Source: CAWHMN01 sp051001135 (GTDB taxonomy: Bacteria; Acidobacteriota; Terriglobia; Terriglobales; Acidobacteriaceae). Taken from it: a DNA stretch of 34,407 nucleotides. The notes under the pieces are model-generated. The model searched no databases. It was not told the origin of the DNA and worked only from the letters and a program-made list of their open reading frames with translations. How positions within the stretch are numbered: position 1 is the stretch's first letter; the number at the start of each line of letters is the position of its first letter. Below are positions 31,240 through 34,407 of the stretch, in pieces. The stretch spans positions 1 through 34,407 of the forward strand of contig JBPCNO010000025.1 in assembly GCA_051001135.1 (NCBI GenBank). The letters are read 5' to 3'. Both the position numbers and the translations under genes were made by a program.

Positions 31240-32028
31240 CTATGGCACCGTCGTTGCAGTCGCATGCTCGGCGCTGAGTGCCGTGCGCCTTCGCGGTCTC
31301 AATTCGCTCAGGCCGCAGGCCGGCGGAGGATTGGTCATCTGCTTGGCAAAGATCCGATAGCTCACTGTCCCCGGCTGCAGCGTGGACCAATAAGAGGTCC
31401 TCGCGAACAGTGGCTTGTGTTGCGCAATGATCTGCGTGTCCAGAATTTTGATGCCGCACGCCAGGTTGTTTTCCGCCTGCAGAATGGTCTTGCGCGCATC
31501 CTTCTCCGGTAGCCTGCGATCGGCCTTCCAGTTGAAGTTGCACCCGTAGCGCTTCTGATCGTAGTAGCTCAACTGCAGCAGTCCTTCGCTGCGGGTCATG
31601 CGATCGGTCACTGGATCGACCACCGCCACCTGCGGTTCGGTGTGGCGCACATTTGTCTTGGGATCGAGGCCGGCTTCGGCCGCCGCCAGCGCCTGGAAGA
31701 AGTAGGCCCAGTAGGCGCGCTTGTCGGTCGCGCTCATCTCAAAAAAACGCGGGCAGAAGCGGCGGACATCCCGCGGCACCCGGGACGACAGCATGGCGGC
31801 CGGCAGCGACCGTTCGATGAACGTGTCCCAACCGGGATCCCAACCGGGGCCGTTGCCGAGTTCCACCCGCTTCGTTTCGACGGGTGTCGGCGGCGCCTGC
31901 TTCACTGCGATTGGCTGCGGCTTCGGCGCCTCGCTCTTGTGTTCGGGTTGGTGCTGAGTGCATCCACCGAGCGCGAGAGCAACGCAGAGACCCACGCTAA
32001 TGCTGAACCGTTCTACATACGTTGTCAC
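31240..32028 (-). CDS. Lipoprotein with probable SLT/lysozyme-like domain
   Basis: 262 residues with a lipobox (LALGGC, Cys23) and a Pro/Lys-rich tether, so an outer- or inner-membrane lipoprotein. The folded part has AAAEAGLDPKTNV (Glu118), SEGLLQLSYYDQKRYGCNF and NNLACGIKILDTQI, in the order of the lytic transglycosylase signature (catalytic Glu, then GLxQL, then a Gly-containing helix). I therefore read it as a divergent peptidoglycan-cleaving domain. Four Cys (CPRFF, GCNF, NLACG, ACGLS) may form disulfides. It lies 27 bp after the XdhC-family stop, same strand, possibly by read-through, though the functions are unrelated. Catalytic assignment is inference. Confidence 0.7.
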   Translation of the reverse strand: MTTYVERFSISVGLCVALALGGCTQHQPEHKSEAPKPQPIAVKQAPPTPVETKRVELGNGPGWDPGWDTFIERSLPAAMLSSRVPRDVRRFCPRFFEMSATDKRAYWAYFFQALAAAEAGLDPKTNVRHTEPQVAVVDPVTDRMTRSEGLLQLSYYDQKRYGCNFNWKADRRLPEKDARKTILQAENNLACGIKILDTQIIAQHKPLFARTSYWSTLQPGTVSYRIFAKQMTNPPPACGLSELRPRRRTALSAEHATATTVP

Positions 32029-32055
32029 GATTGCCCCCGAACATAGCAGCGTCTT

Positions 32056-33246
32056 CTATACCTTGCACAGATCGTTGTTGCTCAGCGGATCCGTATGGTC
32101 CAGCAGAAAAGACTCCTGCGCGTGGGGGCTTCGCGCATCGGTGTGAATGGAGCCGGAACGATCGCGGAGTGATCCGCCATTTCGTCCGGAGAGGCAGGCG
32201 CGTATCTCCGCCATGATCGATACCGCGATCTCTTCCGGTGTCTCGGCGCCGATATCCAGACCGGCCGGCGCAAAGACGCCGCTCTCTTCCATGCTGGTTC
32301 CCAGCTCGTCGAAGATGGTCTGCGTGCGAGCGCGGGAGCCAAGCACACCAACATAGGGCAGTGTCAGCGGCAGAATCTGCTTGAGAAACGAGCAGTCCTG
32401 CTCGAAACTGTGGGTCATCAGAATGCAAGCGGTGGACGCGTCGAACTGGCTCACCGGCAGCGCTTCCGGGGTACGCACCCACACGACCCGGTGCGCCTCC
32501 GGAAAGCGTTGTGGACGCGCAAAGTCGGCCCTCCGATCGCACACCACCACACGCCAGCCTAACTGCGCAGCGAAGTGCACGAGTGGCTGGGCGTCAAAAC
32601 CCGCGCCGCAGACCACCAACTGCGTGGGCGGCCGGATCACCTCGATGAGGATGTCGCACGACGCGTCGGTTCCCGCTGCGGGGGCTAAGGTGCGGGACGA
32701 CCTCTCCTCCAGGGCCAGGATCATTTGCTCTCTTATCGTCGCTACCGCATGCTGGGGCAAGCAGCCGGATGCGCCGCATAGCGAGCCGTTCGCGTCCAGC
32801 GCGAATCGCTCTCCCAGAACCGCCTCGTCGGTCGAACGAAGAACCAATGCTGTCACCCGATCTGTACGCGTGTTTCTCACGGCATCGATCAGCAGGAGTG
32901 GATTGAGCGGGTCTGCCGGCGAGAGCCGCTCCAGCCACACATCCACCGAGCCGCCGCAGCCCAGGCCGTACCCCGAACCCTCTTCTTCCTGCTGCAGAGA
33001 CGTATCGTAGGTGCGGAGATAGGGCTTGCCGCCCTCCGTCCACCAGAAGGCGCGACGGCACAGCTCTCCTTCGATACAGCCACCGCTGAGCGAACCGATC
33101 CGTGTGCCGTCTTCGAGGATCAGCATGCGCGCGCCCAGCGATCGATAGGACGCGCCGCGCACTCCGACGAGCGTGGCCAGCACCACCGGGGCGCCGACGG
33201 CGCGCGCCGTCGCCCATGCCTCCATCATGCGGCCGTGCTCATCCAT
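32056..33246 (-). CDS. XdhC/CoxI-family molybdenum-cofactor chaperone
   Basis: 396 residues from ATG 33246. XdhC-family proteins bind molybdenum cofactor, help convert it to the sulfurated form, and insert it into the partner hydroxylase. The N-terminal XdhC_CoxI domain shows VRGASYRSLGARMLI, GSLSGGCIEGELCRRAF and GYGLGCGGSVDVWLE. The C-terminal Rossmann-like domain shows VVCGAGFDAQPLVHFAAQLG and ACILMTHSFEQD. It starts 51 bp after the stop of the hydroxylase subunit, as in paoC-paoD. The exact start is uncertain: TTG 33276 and several ATGs (33255, 33246, 33228) lie in a 13-bp tandem repeat region. Confidence 0.9.
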   Translation of the reverse strand: MDEHGRMMEAWATARAVGAPVVLATLVGVRGASYRSLGARMLILEDGTRIGSLSGGCIEGELCRRAFWWTEGGKPYLRTYDTSLQQEEEGSGYGLGCGGSVDVWLERLSPADPLNPLLLIDAVRNTRTDRVTALVLRSTDEAVLGERFALDANGSLCGASGCLPQHAVATIREQMILALEERSSRTLAPAAGTDASCDILIEVIRPPTQLVVCGAGFDAQPLVHFAAQLGWRVVVCDRRADFARPQRFPEAHRVVWVRTPEALPVSQFDASTACILMTHSFEQDCSFLKQILPLTLPYVGVLGSRARTQTIFDELGTSMEESGVFAPAGLDIGAETPEEIAVSIMAEIRACLSGRNGGSLRDRSGSIHTDARSPHAQESFLLDHTDPLSNNDLCKV

Positions 33247-33262
33247 GCAGCTCATCCATGCC
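33237..33262 (-). repeat. 13-bp tandem duplication at the XdhC start
   Basis: GCTCATCCATGCA (33237-33249) is repeated as GCTCATCCATGCC (33250-33262) in plus-strand reading. On the gene's strand this duplicates an ATGGATGAGC segment that contains candidate start codons. Confidence 0.8.
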
Positions 33263-33297
33263 GTACATCCGTGCAACTCATGACCACAGTATTTGCC

Positions 33298-34407
33298 TTA
33301 GACCAGCAACTTGTCGAGTGTGATGGGAAGATCGCGCACGCGCTTGCCCGTGGCGTGATACACCGCGTTGGCCACGGCCGCGCCTGCGCCCGTGATGCCG
33401 ATCTCCCCGATACCGCGCGCCCCCAGCGGCTGGTTGAATCTGGTATCGGGAATGTTCAGCGCCGAGACGTCGATCTCGCCGATATCGGCGTTTACCGGCA
33501 CATGGTACTCGGCCAGATTGTTGTTCACCGTGCGGCCGTAGCGCGGATCGATATGCGACTCCTCCAGCAGCGCGAGCGAAATGCCCCACACGATACCGCC
33601 CACAAGCTGATTCAGGCCGGTCTTGTCGTTCATCAGCGTGCCGATGTCGTACACCGCGGTGACGCGGCGCACCTGCATCATGCGCACGTATGGATCGACC
33701 GCGACCTCGGCAAAGACCGCACCCCAGGAGTGCGTCGACAAGGAGGTATGGTCCATGCCTGGTTCCGCTTCCCCAGTGGCCTCCACTGCCTTGCCGCCGT
33801 TGCGCGCGAGGATTGCGGCATAGGTCTCCGATTTCGATGGATCGGACTTCAGCGACAAGACGCCACCCTTCGCTGCGAAATCATCTGGCAGCGCGCCGTG
33901 GAGGGGCGAGCGGGTGTCTGCGATCGCCATTTGCACCACCTTCAATTTCGCCTGCGTCGCCGCCTCGACGATTGCCGGACACACGCTGGCCGCAGTCTGC
34001 GAGCCGCCGGAGACCGGAGCCTTCGGCAGCCTGGAATCGCCCAGCCTGGCCTCGATCTTCATCACATCAATGCCGAGGATAGCGGCCGCCGTCTGCGCCA
34101 TGATGCTGTATGTGCCAGTGCCCAGGTCCTGCGAGCCGGACCCGGCGTACGCGCTTCCATCGGGATGGATGCGGACGGTGGCCATCGCTGCTGAACGATT
34201 GGCGGGATAGGTCGCGGTCGCCATCCCGTAGCCAATCAGCATGTCGCCTTCGCGCATCGACGCTGGTTTGGGATTCCGCCAACCGAAGCGTTGCGCTCCC
34301 TGCTCATAACATTCGCGTAGATGTTTGCTGCTGACGGGTTTGTCCGCACCAGGATCCCGCTCTGCATAGTTCTTCATCCGCAGCGCAATTGGATCCGTAT
34401 TGAGCTT
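33298..34407 (-). CDS. PaoC-type molybdopterin-binding oxidoreductase subunit, 3' part
   Basis: The last ~369 residues of the large molybdenum-hydroxylase subunit; the frame remains open to the window edge, and the 10 codons before ATG 34377 (KLNTDPIALR) continue the family pattern, so 34377 is not a start. Visible are GSGSQDLGTGTYSIMAQ, GGSQTAAS, AEVAVDPYVRMMQVRRV, NNNLAEYHVPVNADIGEIDV, the active-site region GARGIGEIGITGAGAAVA with its catalytic Glu, and AVYHATGKRVRDLPI. The last two are characteristic of the periplasmic aldehyde oxidoreductase (PaoC/YagR) branch rather than classical xanthine dehydrogenase. The XdhC-family gene follows at once. Small FeS and FAD subunits would be expected beyond the window. 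Confidence 0.93.
   Translation of the reverse strand, partial: KLNTDPIALRMKNYAERDPGADKPVSSKHLRECYEQGAQRFGWRNPKPASMREGDMLIGYGMATATYPANRSAAMATVRIHPDGSAYAGSGSQDLGTGTYSIMAQTAAAILGIDVMKIEARLGDSRLPKAPVSGGSQTAASVCPAIVEAATQAKLKVVQMAIADTRSPLHGALPDDFAAKGGVLSLKSDPSKSETYAAILARNGGKAVEATGEAEPGMDHTSLSTHSWGAVFAEVAVDPYVRMMQVRRVTAVYDIGTLMNDKTGLNQLVGGIVWGISLALLEESHIDPRYGRTVNNNLAEYHVPVNADIGEIDVSALNIPDTRFNQPLGARGIGEIGITGAGAAVANAVYHATGKRVRDLPITLDKLLV

Noticed and set aside
1..34407. CRISPR arrays, tRNA genes, insertion sequences
   Set aside because: The repeats present are single tandem pairs or two distant copies without regular spacers. I noticed no cloverleaf with conserved T-loop, and no transposase frame or terminal inverted repeats.

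Overview
The window looks like a piece of chromosome from an Acidobacteriota species, most likely the Acidobacteriaceae/Terriglobia. This is inferred from the high GC content, the kinase-TPR protein, the FecR protein with a Trp/Tyr/Gly-rich tail, the DUF2059 protein next to enolase, and a dispersed 38-bp repeat of a type I associate with that group. No database was searched. I see no rRNA, tRNA, CRISPR array, intact insertion sequence, phage module or replication origin.

Layout. 1-5.1 kb (+): two tandem GT-C glycosyltransferase paralogues (ArnT/PMT type) and an APC-family amino-acid permease. 5.2-6.5 kb (+): a tiny Cys-rich putative zinc protein and a low-GC exported ORFan. 6.6-9.1 kb: glgA (-) diverging from rsmA (+), followed by a dispersed repeat, a 16-bp tandem repeat and a decayed SpoIIE-phosphatase tail. 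9.4-15.0 kb (all -): FecR-domain protein, periplasmic hypothetical, ruvC, thiG, and a large exported protein with a probable permuted NlpC/P60 (LRAT-like) core. 15.2-17.6 kb (+): argJ and an E1-alpha-like protein that has lost its thiamine-diphosphate residues. 17.7-19.5 kb (-): single-domain Mop protein and gpmI. 19.6-20.8 kb (+): acyltransferase 3. 20.8-22.9 kb (-): eno and a DUF2059 protein, ending in an intrinsic terminator that lies inside the acyltransferase coding region. 23.4-24.4 kb (+): exported glycine-zipper protein. 24.6-27.0 kb (-): serine/threonine kinase plus TPR gene split by one frameshift. 27.2-31.2 kb (+): YciE-like ferritin-fold protein, a complete RES-Xre toxin-antitoxin pair, an ATP-grasp enzyme and a VOC dioxygenase-like protein. 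31.2-34.4 kb (-): SLT-like lipoprotein, XdhC-family chaperone and the 3' part of a PaoC-type molybdenum hydroxylase running off the window edge.

How the genes fit together. gpmI and eno catalyse consecutive steps of lower glycolysis 2 kb apart. The XdhC protein matures the molybdenum cofactor of the adjacent hydroxylase, and the Mop protein may buffer molybdate. The RES/Xre pair is the clearest accessory module. The rest is mainly housekeeping mixed with envelope proteins.

Most worth a second look: (i) two neighbouring genes whose conserved N-termini have no ATG/GTG/TTG and appear to start at ATC; (ii) an E1-alpha-like probable pseudoenzyme; (iii) the frameshifted kinase-TPR gene; (iv) several short near-perfect tandem duplications, three of them at gene 5' ends; (v) a leader-like segment before thiG with a sequence resembling the 16S rRNA 3' end, a mini-ORF and two hairpins. 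I did not find a convincing wholly new multi-gene system.
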